A stretch of DNA of 64,000 nucleotides, taken from assembly GCA_035610365.1 (NCBI GenBank), contig CM069432.1, positions 262,505,177 through 262,569,176 of the forward strand, given 5' to 3'. Of this stretch, positions 1 through 13,080 are shown piece by piece. Below the pieces are notes generated by a model, which saw only the letters and a program-made list of their open reading frames with translations, was not told the origin of the DNA and did no database searches. The number at the start of each line of letters is the position of its first letter. Within the stretch, counting starts at the first letter, position 1. The stretch is from Aquatica leii (Eukaryota; Arthropoda; Insecta; Coleoptera; Lampyridae). The translations under genes were made by a program, and so were the position numbers.

Positions 1-1365
1 CTACCTGCGCCAATTCAATTGCGCTGATACCTTACATCTCAACTTTTAATTTGAAATTTGTAAAAAGATTTGAAGATTTGTTATGTAATTATATTATTTA
101 AACCATATTAAGTTAGAGAGAATAAAAGATTGGAAAACGCAGAAATAAAATTAATAGATAAAATAATAACCGAAACATCAGATAAGAGTACCAAAAAATC
201 TAAAAAAGCATTTTTAAAGCAATTACAATATGAAGAGGAAAAAAACAAGAACTGTGCTTATTAAAATAAATCAAAAGCCTAGTACAAGATGGGACAAGTT
301 TGAACATTTAATTTTCTGGACTAATCCGTCTTAATCACCACATTTGAATTTGTTGTTTATAAATGTTATCGAAATGTCAAAACGCTCGAGAATGCTGAAA
401 AAACTCGACTACTAACGAGCGAACTACGAGTAAACTGTTTTTAGCGCGAAAACAATTCGGCGCAAGCACTTTTCGGCGCGACGTTTTGACGCAAATACAC
501 AGTTTGTGGTTTTATTTTTATAATTAAATCGCACACTAAGTTAGTGCTATATATTTTCTTAATTTTTGTTTGACGCGGTTTTTTAAATATTTTAAAGTCT
601 AACGGACAGTTTAATTTCCATTTGAAGCAAGTGTTTTAAGGCATACGTCCAAAATGATAAAAATGAAAAACATTTATTTGTGTCATTAGCAACTATTGAA
701 ACAAAAAAAGTTTCGCGTGAACATTCTTTATAAAAAAAAACTTTAAAACTCTAGATGTTTTATAAAACTTTTTGTTATTAATAACTTTTTTTCTATGTGA
801 TTTAAATTAAGACAACTTCTCGAAATGGAAAAATAAGCGTAATTTTAAATACGTTCCGAATTTTTGCTGTTTTACATTTTTTTGCGACTTTAAGACTATT
901 CCAGTTATCCAAAGTAATAGTACCGTGCAGTTTAAGTTTTGATGGTTTGCGTTAAATCATTCGCGCCGAAAGATCTCCTTTTGGCGTTCAAAATGAAAGT
1001 TTTACGAAAAGGCATAAAGATTTTTGATAGAAAAATTTTAATGTAAAATTTCAATATCTGCATAATGTGTTATACTTTTAAGCACTGATTTTATTGTTTT
1101 TGGTCTACGATTGTTTTTTTAACAAATTTGTTTCTAGATTTTGTCTGGTGATTGTTTGCCAATATTATCAGAAAAAATATTTCTTTCGTGTATTTTATTG
1201 TGTTGTTTATGTGCATGATCCAAGATTTTAAATACTTTCTAAAATTATTCTTAAACGTGTTATATTTAGGAAACTGAAATTTTGGGTTTTTCATTTTTTT
1301 ACCTTCACACAATACTTATTGTAGCAATTTAGCAGTTTTCGATACGATCGATTTATTTTAAATTG
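1..1365. other. AT-rich intergenic DNA, no gene seen
   Basis: No reading frame with coding character on either strand; open frames here are short and reflect T-runs and A-runs. Around 440-485 and 955-990 there are small islands rich in GCGC and GGCG that stand out from the AT background, but I cannot assign them to a promoter or an element. Confidence 0.6.
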
Positions 1366-1369
1366 AACA

Positions 1370-3300
1370 ATGTACAGCAATTATAATTTAACGCCAGTTT
1401 AAGCCTTTTCTGATCAACATGAAGAAATGTAAGAAAACCAGTTAAATTTTAACAGTAATTAAGCCGTGAAATAGAAATAATATTGGATAATAATTTTATT
1501 TTTCTTAAAAAAAACTTTAATGTGTAGTTCATTGTTGAATTCCGATCAAAAAGTATGTAGGTACCTACTTAATTCTAAAATTTAAAATTGTATTTTAAAA
1601 AAAAGTTTAAATGTTTAAAGACATAATCGAATAAAAAAAGTAATATTTAGAAGCTTTAAACGTTGGTACAAACAAATTTAATTAGCTTCATATAATACAT
1701 TATAACAAAATTTAATTTTAAAAAATAAAAAATATTTAGGATTCTAAACTTCATTTTGTTAGTTCTCTAATAAACTTTTTTCTCATTTAAATAAGTCTGT
1801 ATCCTTTATTATTAAGACTTTTTTCTTGATTTTGGAAGAAAAAAATTTGTTAGACGATTCAAAAATTATATTTAGAAAAAACAAATTCAATTGTTTTTTA
1901 AAAATTTGAGAAAATTGTACGAATCATAAAATTTTAATACACAAACTATTATTATTTTATTTATAGTTTTTAAATAATTATCGACTTTTAAACCGTCATT
2001 CTTTGACTTATTTTCTTTTTATGATGTGTGTTTCGCGATAGGCGGCTAATAAAGATGTTCTGAATATACTGAATCTCTCGATTTTTTCTCTAATCTTGAC
2101 GCACTACCTATGCTTTTTCGCCGCTCACGAATTGCAAAATGCGTTTTTAAAAAAACATGATATTTTATTACGTACTTACGTTATTGATAATGAAATTGGA
2201 ATTTCAAATAAAGGCACGTTTACACAAAAATGAATGTATCTAATTAAATTAAAAAATGTACCACAATTATAATTTAACTACTTTGTTTGAACAACATGGA
2301 GAAACTTAGGAATACCAGTTTGAAATAGAAATAATGTTTGATAATTTAATTTTTCTTAAGAAGAAAATACTCTATTGCATCAAAAAAATTTATTTTTAAA
2401 AAAGTTTGAATGCTAAAAATCTTATCGAATAAAAAAAGTTAAAATTTTAATGCGTCAAACGTTGGTATTTATAAACAAGTTTTATTAGCTTCGTATTAAC
2501 ATTATAACAAAATTTACTTTAAAAAAAATTAAAAATTTTCTAAGAGTTATTTTGTTAGTTCTCTAATAAAGAAACTTTTTTCCCATTTAATCAAATCTGT
2601 AGCTTTTATTATAAACAATTTTTTTCTTTGAAACAATGTGTTTTTCAAGGAAAAAATCCAAATTTAAATTTAGAAAAAAAGTTAGAACTGATTGCTTTTA
2701 TTACCTAATACTTAACAAATTCAATGATTTTTGAAAATTTGAGAAATTTGTACGAATCATCAGATTTTATAGTACAAATAATTATTTGGTTTTATTTAGA
2801 GTTTTTAAATAATTAGTGAATTTTTTAAACAGTCATTTTTCTTTTTATGATGTGCGTTTCGCGATAGGCGGCGAAAGATATTTTAAATACGCGTTTTTGG
2901 GATTCTGACGATGACCAGTTTTTTATGGTTACACTCGTGACTACAGTTCTTTAGTGCGTGTGAATACAGACTACTTAATCCGTCCGATTTTGTTACAGCG
3001 CTTTTCATTTTCTGCGTAAAAATCAGCGGTTTGAGGTTGCCCAATTAGGTCATTAAGAAACACGTTCTCTTAAGCGGCGAAACGACGAACCCTTTTTTTT
3101 ATAACAGAATATTTTGGAAAATGTATTAATGAAATAACTGATTTTCTCTCTAATCTTGACGAACTTTCATACTTATGCTTTTTCGCCGCTCGCGAATTGC
3201 AAAATGCGTTTTTTAAAGAATATATTTTATTACGTACCAACGTTATTGATAATGAAATTTGAATTTTAAATAAAGGCACGTTTATACAAAAATTAATGTA
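1370..3300 (+). repeat. Two-copy tandem duplication, unit about 0.83-1.0 kb
   Basis: Unit 1 runs about 1370-2240 and unit 2 about 2250-3300, in the same orientation. Shared landmarks in order: a segment with AATTATAATTTAAC (1381 and 2268), TAGTTCTCTAATAAA (about 1760 and 2555), the GCGATAGGCGGC block (about 2035 and 2862), and a block with CTAATCTTGACG followed by GCTTTTTCGCCGCTC (about 2091 and 3152). The offset is near 800-830 bp over most of the unit and rises to about 1060 bp at the end, because unit 2 carries an extra ~240 bp at about 2880-3130. The copies differ by many substitutions, so the duplication is old. No protein is encoded; the family is not recognised. Confidence 0.75.
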
Positions 3301-4180
3301 ATGAATTTGTGATTACTAAATAAAACGTAAAGGCAAAAAGAGTTTTTATAAGAAACCTAAGAAATTGGTAAAATGTTGCATTGACTAAAGTATCTAATCA
3401 AAAATAATCATAAAAGGGGTGAAAAGTCAAATTTTGTACATAAACTTTTGCACTCGGTATTTTGTTACCAATATTCGTAGGTATCTATTTTTGTTTTTTT
3501 TTTAATTTAATTATTTAATAAAATCGATAAAAAGTTAGGAATAAATGTAAACAAAGAATAAAAATGTCACACTTCTTATCAAGCGATTTAATTCGACTTT
3601 TTATGCAAACTACCGAATTTTGTTCACTGTTTTGTTTTAATTATTTTTTTAATTTTACGTTTAGTTACTCCTGTATACGTTGTTTTATTTTATTCGTATC
3701 TATCATTAATTCAAAACATCGACTATTAGCATTTCATTACATGGCTATTTGAATTAATTGTTATGCGTGCTTACTTTTCATTTCTGAATATCTAGACTTT
3801 AAAATTTTATAAAAAACCGCAACATGTTTGTTTTGTGTGCGATACAATGTGACAATTTGTATTTTTTTCTAAAAATGAATACTTTAAGTAGGTTGTCGAA
3901 ATTTATTGCATCGCATTAACATATACGTGTATGCACGCTTATTATGTCATCATGAATTATTCTTTGTCATATTATAAAATAGTCGCATAATTTAAAAAAA
4001 ACAGCATGAACCGAAGCTGAGAGTTTTTTGTTTGGCAATTTACGAATCAAAAATCGAAAGTAAAATCTACAATTTACCTTTTTATTTGGAATTAAAAAAG
4101 TTTTATACATTTGTAATAAAATTATTTAGTCCATTACATTAAATCACAGTCTCACTTATAAAACGAATCTCAAAAGTTTT
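3301..4180. other. AT-rich spacer downstream of the first MAB-21 gene
   Basis: No gene, RNA gene or repeat recognised. The right part, next to 4180, probably includes the cleavage site and downstream flank of the minus-strand MAB-21 gene. Confidence 0.5.
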
Positions 4181-4186
4181 TTTATT
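4181..4186 (-). terminator. Putative polyadenylation signal of the 4.2 kb MAB-21 gene
   Basis: Reads AATAAA on the minus strand, about 55 bp past the stop codon at 4242. It is the closest canonical hexamer downstream of the gene. In DNA this AT-rich the hexamer also occurs by chance, so the assignment rests on position. Confidence 0.45.
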
Positions 4187-4241
4187 TTGGAATAAATAAG
4201 TCTTTGTACTTTGTTGGACGATGTACAAACACAAGTTACTA

Positions 4242-5339
4242 CTATAACTTATCGAAACACCGCGAATTTGTTAACATTTCCCTAGTAAGTCTCCACACTT
4301 GTTTGGCCGCGTTTTCTAAAGCTGTTGGCGATTTTCCCTTAAATAAATCTACATTTGGTAAAAAGTAGTGCGGACACCTTCTGCACTGAAGACAAGAAAT
4401 TAATTGTAGGAAGATTCCGTTGATCCGATCAGCTATGCACGATTCATCCCATTCGGTTTCTCGAGGATGTTTTTCGCATTCGAATAATAATAAAGTTTTC
4501 ATATGGTAACCGGTAACCGGATTTCCGGGTAAATCTAAATGTCGGTCTCTTAACGTTTTTAAAATACTTAAACATCGTCTTCTACAACCCCCTTGGAGTA
4601 ATCGATTTTCGGCTTCGAGAAACGAAAGCATCCAAGCGTCGCCTTCCATCGCTGATTGTTTACCCTGTAGCGCTATGCATTCTTTAGATAACAAATCGAA
4701 ACCTTCGGTTTTTACTTCGACTACTAAATTCGGATGTGGCCAGGGTATTTGTGGCAGAGGCCAGTGGGCTGCCGATCGCGGCCACAATCCGGCACATTTA
4801 AACGCGGGGGTGATTTGCACAACGTATCGTTCACGTATTCGCAATTTCACTTCAGTCGTGTCCGCAATCATTTTAACCGAATCTCTATAAGAACATTTGT
4901 CACAAGCTTGTGCCACTAATGTTTGAAATCTGGAACGCATTTTGCGCGCTGATAAATATCCAGAAGCTGTGATGAATTCGACCCATAGGGACATGGAGCG
5001 TTTGCGTCCATCGCTCAATTTCAAAACGGCGCAACCGGGTAATGTACCATCATCGACAAAGTTCAATACGCCCATTTGATTTAAATACAGCACGACCTCG
5101 AATTCGTGTGGTGATATCACGTCGAGCCCGTCATATCGACCGTTGTAATCCGTTAACGATGAAATGAAACGCGGCTCCTGCACCTCAACTTCTTTAAGTA
5201 CATCCTGCACCACTCGACATACCTCTTGGATTGTTTTATTAACCTGGAGCTTTCGTACTTGAACTTTTTCGGTGTAGTATTTGTTTATTTGGTAAACCAT
5301 TTTCGATTGTGCCGCTAGCATGTCCGGCGGAACCAGCAT
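4242..5339 (-). CDS. mab-21: MAB-21 family nucleotidyltransferase-fold protein (paralogue A)
   Basis: Intact single-exon gene for a 365-aa protein. The start is the ATG at 5339, which gives the family N-terminus MLVPPDMLAAQ; the frame stays open upstream but has no earlier ATG. The whole length matches the MAB-21 family: the N-terminal nucleotidyltransferase-fold half (about residues 50-210, with FISSL at 58-62, EFEVVLYLNQMG at 79-90 and FVDDGTLPGC at 94-103) and the C-terminal helical half, including a Cys/His cluster near 316-324 (CLQCRRCPHYF). The fold is shared with cGAS, but MAB-21/MAB21L1 proteins are developmental factors with no proven second-messenger synthesis; in nematodes and vertebrates they act in neural, eye and sensory-organ development. 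A second copy, about 42 residues different, lies at 16013-17110 in the same orientation. Codon use is richer in GC than the flanks, as expected for a constrained gene. Identity is certain at family level; which paralogue is the direct orthologue of fly mab-21 is not resolved. Confidence 0.97.
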   Translation of the reverse strand: MLVPPDMLAAQSKMVYQINKYYTEKVQVRKLQVNKTIQEVCRVVQDVLKEVEVQEPRFISSLTDYNGRYDGLDVISPHEFEVVLYLNQMGVLNFVDDGTLPGCAVLKLSDGRKRSMSLWVEFITASGYLSARKMRSRFQTLVAQACDKCSYRDSVKMIADTTEVKLRIRERYVVQITPAFKCAGLWPRSAAHWPLPQIPWPHPNLVVEVKTEGFDLLSKECIALQGKQSAMEGDAWMLSFLEAENRLLQGGCRRRCLSILKTLRDRHLDLPGNPVTGYHMKTLLLFECEKHPRETEWDESCIADRINGIFLQLISCLQCRRCPHYFLPNVDLFKGKSPTALENAAKQVWRLTREMLTNSRCFDKL

Positions 5340-5590
5340 GTTCTTCGCGAACAATTTCCAGAAACTACTGCTACATTCATCCGGAATCGATGATATCTTC
5401 TTAAGAGACTGCGAAGTGGGGGTTGTTTGTGGATTAAACTGATACCGGAATGACGGTGATGGATCGCGAGTACGTACTAAGTTGACACTGAGGATCGCGC
5501 GCGCGGGCCAGGTGAGAACACCCCACCCTTGGAGGCCGGCTTTGCCTTTCTCAACCGCCCCTGTCGAGAACCAATCCTCAGTGATATTTG
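5340..5590 (-). promoter_or_regulatory. GC-rich 5' leader/promoter region of paralogue A
   Basis: The ~250 bp upstream of the ATG is strikingly GC-rich against the AT-rich flanks, with GCGCGCGCGGGCC at about 5495-5507 and many CpGs. It ends abruptly near 5590. This is what a 5' leader with a TATA-less promoter would look like. I see no clear TATA box, and the transcription start cannot be fixed from sequence. Confidence 0.45.
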
Positions 5591-8500
5591 ATTATTAGTT
5601 TATGTCTAATATACCTGAATGTTGCATTTATTATACCTTGCCGGTTTTCTAGTTCTAATCCAATGCTTATTTCATATTTTAATTTCGTATTCGTCCTTAC
5701 GCGTAAGATTCAAAGCACCAATCCCAAGTCAGAACTTTGTAATGTTTTTTTTTTAATTAAAATTCAAATTTGATGAGAATTTTTTTTCTATTGTTGGAAA
5801 AATCTATTTAAATTTCTAGCCATCTTGGATCATCTCACCATATTGCCATTATTTTCAATATTTAAATCATTTGCATAATGTCCAATTGTTCTGATAATGC
5901 ATTTTGATCTGATATGCAAGAGTGAATAGATTTTGCGGATTTTGGACAAAAGCCTGATTTACACTAAACAAATGATAAGAAGAGAGGTCGCGATTTATTA
6001 AAAAAATCAATTGTTAATTTTTTTTAAACACAAACGCAATCAATTTTCATCTCGTTTAGAAAGAACAAAATATACATGTAAAAAACTATATAGTATTCTA
6101 CATATTAATTATGCAATTGTGGTTCGGAATTCCACGAGATGGCGTATGCCGCAACACTCACGTATCGAACAAGATATACGTTTTTCTTAGAAAAACTTGT
6201 TAGTAAAGCTTTGGTAAATATTTAATTCCGTGGACATTTGTATTTTATTACATGTATTTGGTTTTTAGATTCCTTATTTAAAAAAAATTCAAATATCTTA
6301 TGAACTAAGTTCGTCATCAGCTGCTAACTTTTTTTTGCATATTTAATAACACCAGCTTATTTTTGGAAAACATAATGAGATTTTGTGAACAATTTTTGAT
6401 TTTTCTATGGGCGTACTTTAGATTTTTTTGACAAAGAAAGAATGCGTTTTTAAAGGTTTGTTTGTTTTTGCGGTGTAATGCCTTTGTTTCTAATTTTTAA
6501 ATCGTTCCCAAAATATTCAAATTTTTGTTTTAGTGTATTGTTTTCTTCTTCTTTTGCTAAGCAGCACTTTCATCACAACGGTGTTACAACAACATTCTTT
6601 ATTATGAAGCTTTTGATAGTATTTTTTGTAATTTCTTAATAATTGCACATTTTATTTAAATTTTTGCTTTAGTATTATTTTTTTTATTTTAATGACTTTT
6701 TTGATTTTTTTTAATGACTTTGTTTGTAATTTATAAGCATTTGCAAAGTTTATTTTAGTGTATTCTTTTATTACTTGAGTTTTTTTATTTTAAGCGTCGA
6801 GGAAACTTAGGCCAAAGAGATTTTCTTGGATTTTAGTTATCACTTTCTTAATTTCTAGAACCTAAGCTTCGACTAGGTCACAGTTATTCGTATTATTGTA
6901 CCTACATACAGGTTGATTACACGCCACATAAAGAAAATCATTTCCCCAAACTTAGAAAATTATTAAACCAAACAGTAATGTTATATTTGCTGGATTTAAT
7001 TAGGGATAACGTCAATAACGCACGTGGTAATTTTTCCAAATACTTAAATGCAATTACACTCATGACAATAATAATAAGCGCCTTTCTGCATGAAATCCGC
7101 TTTGATCATACAAACCAATTATTTCTGAAACATTTCATGTTACGTTATTTATGGTAGTATTATTAGAAAATTTAATATGAAATTACTAAGAAAAGTTAGT
7201 AATAATTTTAAATTTGGTTTAACGAGTTGATCTATAATGGCATTTATAATTGCAACGTTTTTAACCTATTTTTTTTTATTTTCAGGTAAGTCGGAGCACG
7301 TTCTTTAACCTAACATTGACACATGTAGGTAAGTCTTGTTATTTTAATTATAAACGAAAAAAATCTAAATTGCTGGTACTGTCTTTAGATTGTAAGAACG
7401 ATAATCCTGCACATGTGTGCCGCATTAATAGATACAACGAACACGTGTAAGAATTACAATAATCTTGTAGTTTATTTTTTTTTATAGAAAAATTGAACGA
7501 AGAATATAACTGAAAACATTTTGTTTACTTATATAAATTTAATTGAAATTTGAAGAAGATAAAATCAATAACGTTTACGATAATTTTTTTCTGTTAATTG
7601 TCTGTGTCAGTTTTTTTTTTAATTTCGAGCAACTAATGAATGTTCTGAAGTATGTGCAATTTGAAGCAATTTTATGTGTCTGCCAACCTAAAATTGATTC
7701 TATAACAATTTGTGCCGTCATGCAGATTTTTGGAAATAAAATAATTTTAGCGTACCTAACGATTTAATTAAGCGACAACTTATAAATGGTATTTGGTTGA
7801 CTTGCACATAATTTAATTGAAATTTTACTTGACTCTCTTTGAGTAATTAGCATACTTACTTCTGTTGGTCTTAAAGAATGGTTCGACCCATTAGATATGT
7901 CATTTATACCCGCTGGATTCTTCTACTATTTTTGGAATTATTTCTTGGAAGAATTAAAGTTTGAAGTCTTCTTACTCTGGAATAGATTATATTTTCAGTT
8001 TTTTTTAATTTTGCAATTTTTTTAATCGATGTATATTTTAGAAGATAAAATATAGTAAACTGCTATATAGATATGTCTGCAGGAAGAGTCCAGAATTTAT
8101 AAGGGCTTTTTTTAAATTCAGATCTTAATTTTTTACTACATTTTGTAACTGAAGTAAAGTAAACGGCCTACTTGAACCAGATTGTGTTTTCTAGAATCGT
8201 GCATATTATCTGAAAATAGTCAATTCGTTTTAAATTACACTATTGATCTGCTAATTTCAAAATACTAAAAATTTGACTTATAAAAATCAATGTCACATTT
8301 ATAAACCAAAATCTGACAGTTGAGACAAATTTTTTGAAAATCACCGTACCAAATATCTACTACTATTCTGTGGATTAGGTATACAATATATTAGAACTCT
8401 TTTAAATAAATATTACATTAAAATTTTCGATACGGTCCTCATTTTATATGTTAAGAGGAATTTAGTCTTTTGCCAGATTTTAATAAGGTTTTTTGAAGCG

Positions 8501-9794
8501 TTACAATTCTACGTAAGTAGCAAATAAAGTTCTAATTATGTGGCTAGTCTTTTTAGCTATTTCTTGATAAATAAAAATTGCACTGGAATTCTGTAGATAT
8601 TGTTAATCTACGTTTTTTGAACAATTACACCAATACATACTAAAGAAGGACGAGTTTGTTTAATACGTTACAAAAAATTTAATTAAAATAATCTCGGACA
8701 AAGCAAAAAAATTATTAGAAGCTAGATTTAATTAATTAAAACGCCACATTAATTTATATTGCTTTTTTGAAAATTTTTGAAACGTGAAAAAAAGGTACTG
8801 ACAGCAAACTGGTTTAAGAGAAATAGTAGCTTCAATAACTATTATTTTAACAGCGTCTCTCCAAAAGCCTTTTGAAATCTTTTATTCTATTATGTTTCTA
8901 AGGACCTCGCGATAAATATTCAAACAGGTCCGGCTTTATAGATCCGTCCCTGATTGTATTAGTGTACTTGCTTTTTTAAATGCGTATAGAAAAATAAAAG
9001 TGTTCTGTGTAATCTGAAATAATTTTATCTCGCGTCGCTCTAAAGAATAATAAAGAGTTATCCAAAGACAATTTTTTTCTTAGCTTAGCTTAGGTATTAA
9101 AAACCACAATTGTTGCGTCGCAACAACAATCGATTTGATTAATTATTTTTATTATTAAAATTACCCAAATTTTTGAATTTGTGTTTTGAATCACTAAAAT
9201 AGAGTCAAGGTTATATTTGAAGAATTTTTTCTCTCGTTTTGACACATCCGTACAATTTTAAATCTATCTATCAACAGCAATTTTTTTCTATGCACTAGAA
9301 AAAAAATTCCAAAAACTTTTAAAGTTAATTTTTATTATTATTTATAAAGTTGACAATGGTTTAATGTCGGGTCGTAGTTTATTTCTTTATATTATCAAGT
9401 AATGTGAAATACTAAGCAAAGATATCCAAATTTTTGGGATAATTGTTTTTTATATTCGCAACCTTTTGCTGATAAAGGCTACCACATATCATCGTATATA
9501 GAAACTTAATCAATAAAGATTTTTGATTGAGAACAGATAAAACGTGTAAGTACTTTTTTTTGGAAACTATTGTGGTGTAGAAAATCTTAAAATAGACAAA
9601 AGGACACAAAATGACATCGTTCACCAAGTCAAAGCTCTGCATGCAAAAAATATCGTCAGTGCATATTTTTCCTATTTGTCTTTTATTGAGAATGTGTCTG
9701 ATGTTTTATAGAAGGAAAAATAGACGAGCTTTATCTGGTATTGATGTACAAGTTTAGAAAAAGTATTGTTTTTGGATTAGTGTAATTATTTGAA
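5591..9794. other. Intergenic AT-rich DNA between the MAB-21 genes, left part
   Basis: About 4.2 kb with no coding frame, RNA gene or recognisable element. Open frames (for example at 7543-7767 and 9412-9642) are low-complexity with no recognisable domain. A CAG followed by GTAAGT occurs near 7284-7292, but no exon can be attached to it. Regulatory DNA for the flanking MAB-21 genes could lie here and would not be visible by eye. Confidence 0.5.
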
Positions 9795-10121
9795 TTCACG
9801 AGTGAGCGTAGCTCACAAGTGTATCAAGTTTATACAAAAATGAAATTCACTTTTCTAATGTATAGAGATCATGCTGTTTTTTGCGTGCGAAAACAACGCT
9901 ATTATGAGAATGTCGAAGAAAAATAATTTGTTATGAAGGTACTAGCAGTTTGGTGGCGGAAAAAATCAAAAAAATGTGCGTACATTATTGAAGAAGTTCG
10001 TTTTATTTACAAAATGTATTAGCACTGATTTTTTAAACATTCCTTGGTAAAAACTATTAAAGCTTCAACACTATGGTCAGTCTACTCGATACTGACAAGT
10101 ACTTCACAAATAAATAAAAAT

Positions 10122-10878
10122 GTGAATATTTCAGCATATAAAAAATTGTTGGCTTAGCTGAAACGTCAAATGACGGTTATGTACCAGAAAATTTTGTTTT
10201 CTATCGATGGATAATGTAAAGGACTTTCTAGAAAAAGCTCCCGAAGCCAGTTTTCTGCTTATGATGGTTGGTAATTGCCTTACATTAAGAATGTTGGGCG
10301 GAATAATTACATTTGCTAAAAGTAGATGATGTAGAAAATTACGGGCATATTTTGGTCATAACATTACATGACAGGAAAATAAAGAAAAAACGAGTCTTTA
10401 TCGTTATATCGAAAGATGGAGTAAAAACGCAATAGTTCTAAACGTTCAGCAAAAACTATCCAAACGGCCCTCGTTGAGACAGGAGAAATTTGCCAAAACA
10501 TAGGATATAACTTTGTTGTGTAAATCTTTTGACTTTAGCACATCGGCGGTACTATTACTCTCAACAAAAAAAATTGTTTTCCGATAAACAAAAAAAAAGT
10601 TTGGCCGTAGGTATATTGATCTAAATAAATCAATTCCGTTTTCTAAAGTACTGTTTTTTACGCAATTGACGAAAATAACGCTATTATGAGAAGGTCAACC
10701 ATTTCTTGACATAGTAACAAAACTTATGAGGAAGTAAATAATTTGTCAAAAAACGTTCATCGAAAATGAGTCAATCAAACTAGAATAATGAAGACATTTT
10801 ACAATTGGTATCAGAAGCAGAGTCAAGTTTGTTACCTAAAAAGTCCAAAAGCAAAGTACGAAAAAACTTACGAGTAGT
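10122..10878 (+). repeat. Young segmental duplication inside the Crypton array, copy 1
   Basis: About 760 bp almost identical to 12310-13080 (offset about 2.2 kb), while the other array copies are clearly diverged. The similarity runs through the catalytic segment and the next leader, and stops abruptly after ACGAGTAG at about 10878. Confidence 0.8.
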
Positions 10879-12309
10879 TCTGTGGATGAAGAAATGAAAA
10901 AAATCTGCAAAGGGCAAACAAAAATATTCTATAACTGCGTACATTGTTGAAAACGTTTGCTTTATTTATAGGATTTATTAGTACTGATTTTTAAGCATTT
11001 TTTGGTAAAAACTCTTAAAGCTTCAACACTATGGTCAGTATACTCGATGCTGACACAAATAAATGAAATTTCTGCATATAAAAGATTTATGGCTTAGCTG
11101 AAACGTCGAAATGACGGTTATATAGCAAACAATTTTGATTTCTATTGATGGATAATGTGAAGAAACAGCTTCTGATGCCAGTTTTCTGCTTGTGATGGTA
11201 GTGTTGGTAATTGCGTTGCTCCATGCAATGTTCGGCGGAAGAGTTAGGTTTATTAAAAGTAGATGATGTAGAAAATTGCGGGCATATTTTTGTGACAACA
11301 TTACATGACAGGAAAATAAAGAAAAACCGAGTCTTTACTATTACATTGAAAGATGGTTTAAAAACGCAATAGTTCTAAACTTTCAGCCAAAAATACCCAA
11401 ACGAAGACCTAAATAACACAGCAGAAACAAAGGGCATAACTTCGTTGTGTAAATACAGATCATGCTCAGACTCTTAGATAGGTAGTGCTTACAAATGTGA
11501 GTTATGCTGCAGAAATTATTAACGTTGTCGTATGTTAGAATAACGCTTCTCATCAGAAGTTTTAAATTATGATATTCAATTGGTTTAACAATCCGTGGAA
11601 CAACCCTAAAATGCGTTGTATGCTTTTCGAACAACAAACACTATCCAACATTCTTTCAGATTTATTTCCTGACAAACTGAACAAAAAAGGGCGATAAAAA
11701 CCATCTTATCTACACTTATATTTAAACCTTGCAACAAAGCCTAAAAGAGAAGTTTAATATCAGTTTCTTGTCTTTTGACTTTAGCACATCGACGGTACTG
11801 TTACTCCCAACAAAAAAATTTTGATTTCCGATTTAAAAAAAAAAGTTTGACCGTTCATGAGTAATTTATTTTTAAACGTGGCGCTTTAACAATAGTATCT
11901 TAATCTAATTAATTAAGTTTAGTTTTCTAAAGTACTGTTTTCTCATGCGATAATAACGCTATTATGAGAATGTCAACCATTTTTGACACTGTAAAAAAAC
12001 TGAGGAAGTAAATAGATTGTCAAAAAACGTTCATCGAAAATGAATCAATCAAATGAGAATTTTACAATTGGCATCAGAAGCAGAGTTAAGTTTATTACCT
12101 AAAAAGTTCAAAGCAAAGTACGAAAAAACTTAGGTGTAGTTCTGTGGATGAAGAAACGAAAAAAATCTGCAAAGGGCAAATGAAAATATTCTATAATTGC
12201 GTACTTTGCTGAAAACGTTTGCTTTATTTACAAGATTTATTAGCACTGATTTTTAAACATTTTTAAAGCTTCAACACTATGGTCAGTGTACTCGATGCTG
12301 GCAAGTACT

Positions 12310-13080
12310 TCACAAGAATATTTCAGCATATAAAAAATTGTTGGCTTAGCTGAAACGTCAAATGACGGTTATGTACCAGAAAATTTCGTTTTCTAACGAT
12401 GGATAATGTAAAGGACTTTCTAGAAAAAGCTCCTGAAGCCAGTTTTCTGCTTATGATGGTTGGTAATTGCCTTACATTAGGAATGTTAGGCGGAATAATT
12501 ACATTTGCTAAAAGTAGATGATGTAGAAAATTACGGGCATATTTTGGTCATAACATTACATGACCGGAAAATAAAGAAAAAACGAGTCTTTATCGTTATA
12601 TCGAAAGATGGAGTAAAAACGCAATAGTTCTAAACGTTCAGCAAAAACTATCCAAACGGCTCTCGTTGAGACAGGAGAAATTTGCCAAAACATAGGATAT
12701 AACTTTGTTGTGTAAATCTTTTGACTTTAGCACATCGGCGGTAGGTACTATTTATTACTCCCAACAAAAAAAATTTGCTTTCCGATAAACAAAAAAAAAG
12801 TTTGGCCGTAGGTATATTGATCTAAATAAATCAATTCCGTTTTCTAAAGTACTGTTTTTCGCGCAATTGACGAAATTAACTCTATTATGAGAAGGTCAAC
12901 CATTTCTTGACATAGTAACAAAACTTATGAGGAAGTAAATAATTTTTCAAAAAAAGTTAATCGAAAATGAGTCAATCAAACTAGAATAATGAAGACATTT
13001 TACAATTGGTATCAGAAGCAGAGTCAAGTTTGTTACCTAAAAAGTCTAAAAGCAAAGTACGAAAAAACTTACGAGTAGTA
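12310..13080 (+). repeat. Young segmental duplication inside the Crypton array, copy 2
   Basis: Partner of 10122-10878. Shared stretches include the run from GGCTTAGCTGAAACG through CAAAACATAGG and the leader before 13006. After ACGAGTAG (about 13080) this copy jumps straight to the TAGATTTATTAGCACTG segment, so the breakpoint is visible. Confidence 0.8.

Noticed and set aside
4675-4919. Plus-strand frames opposite the first MAB-21 gene
   Set aside because: Shadows of the minus-strand gene; no family resemblance of their own.
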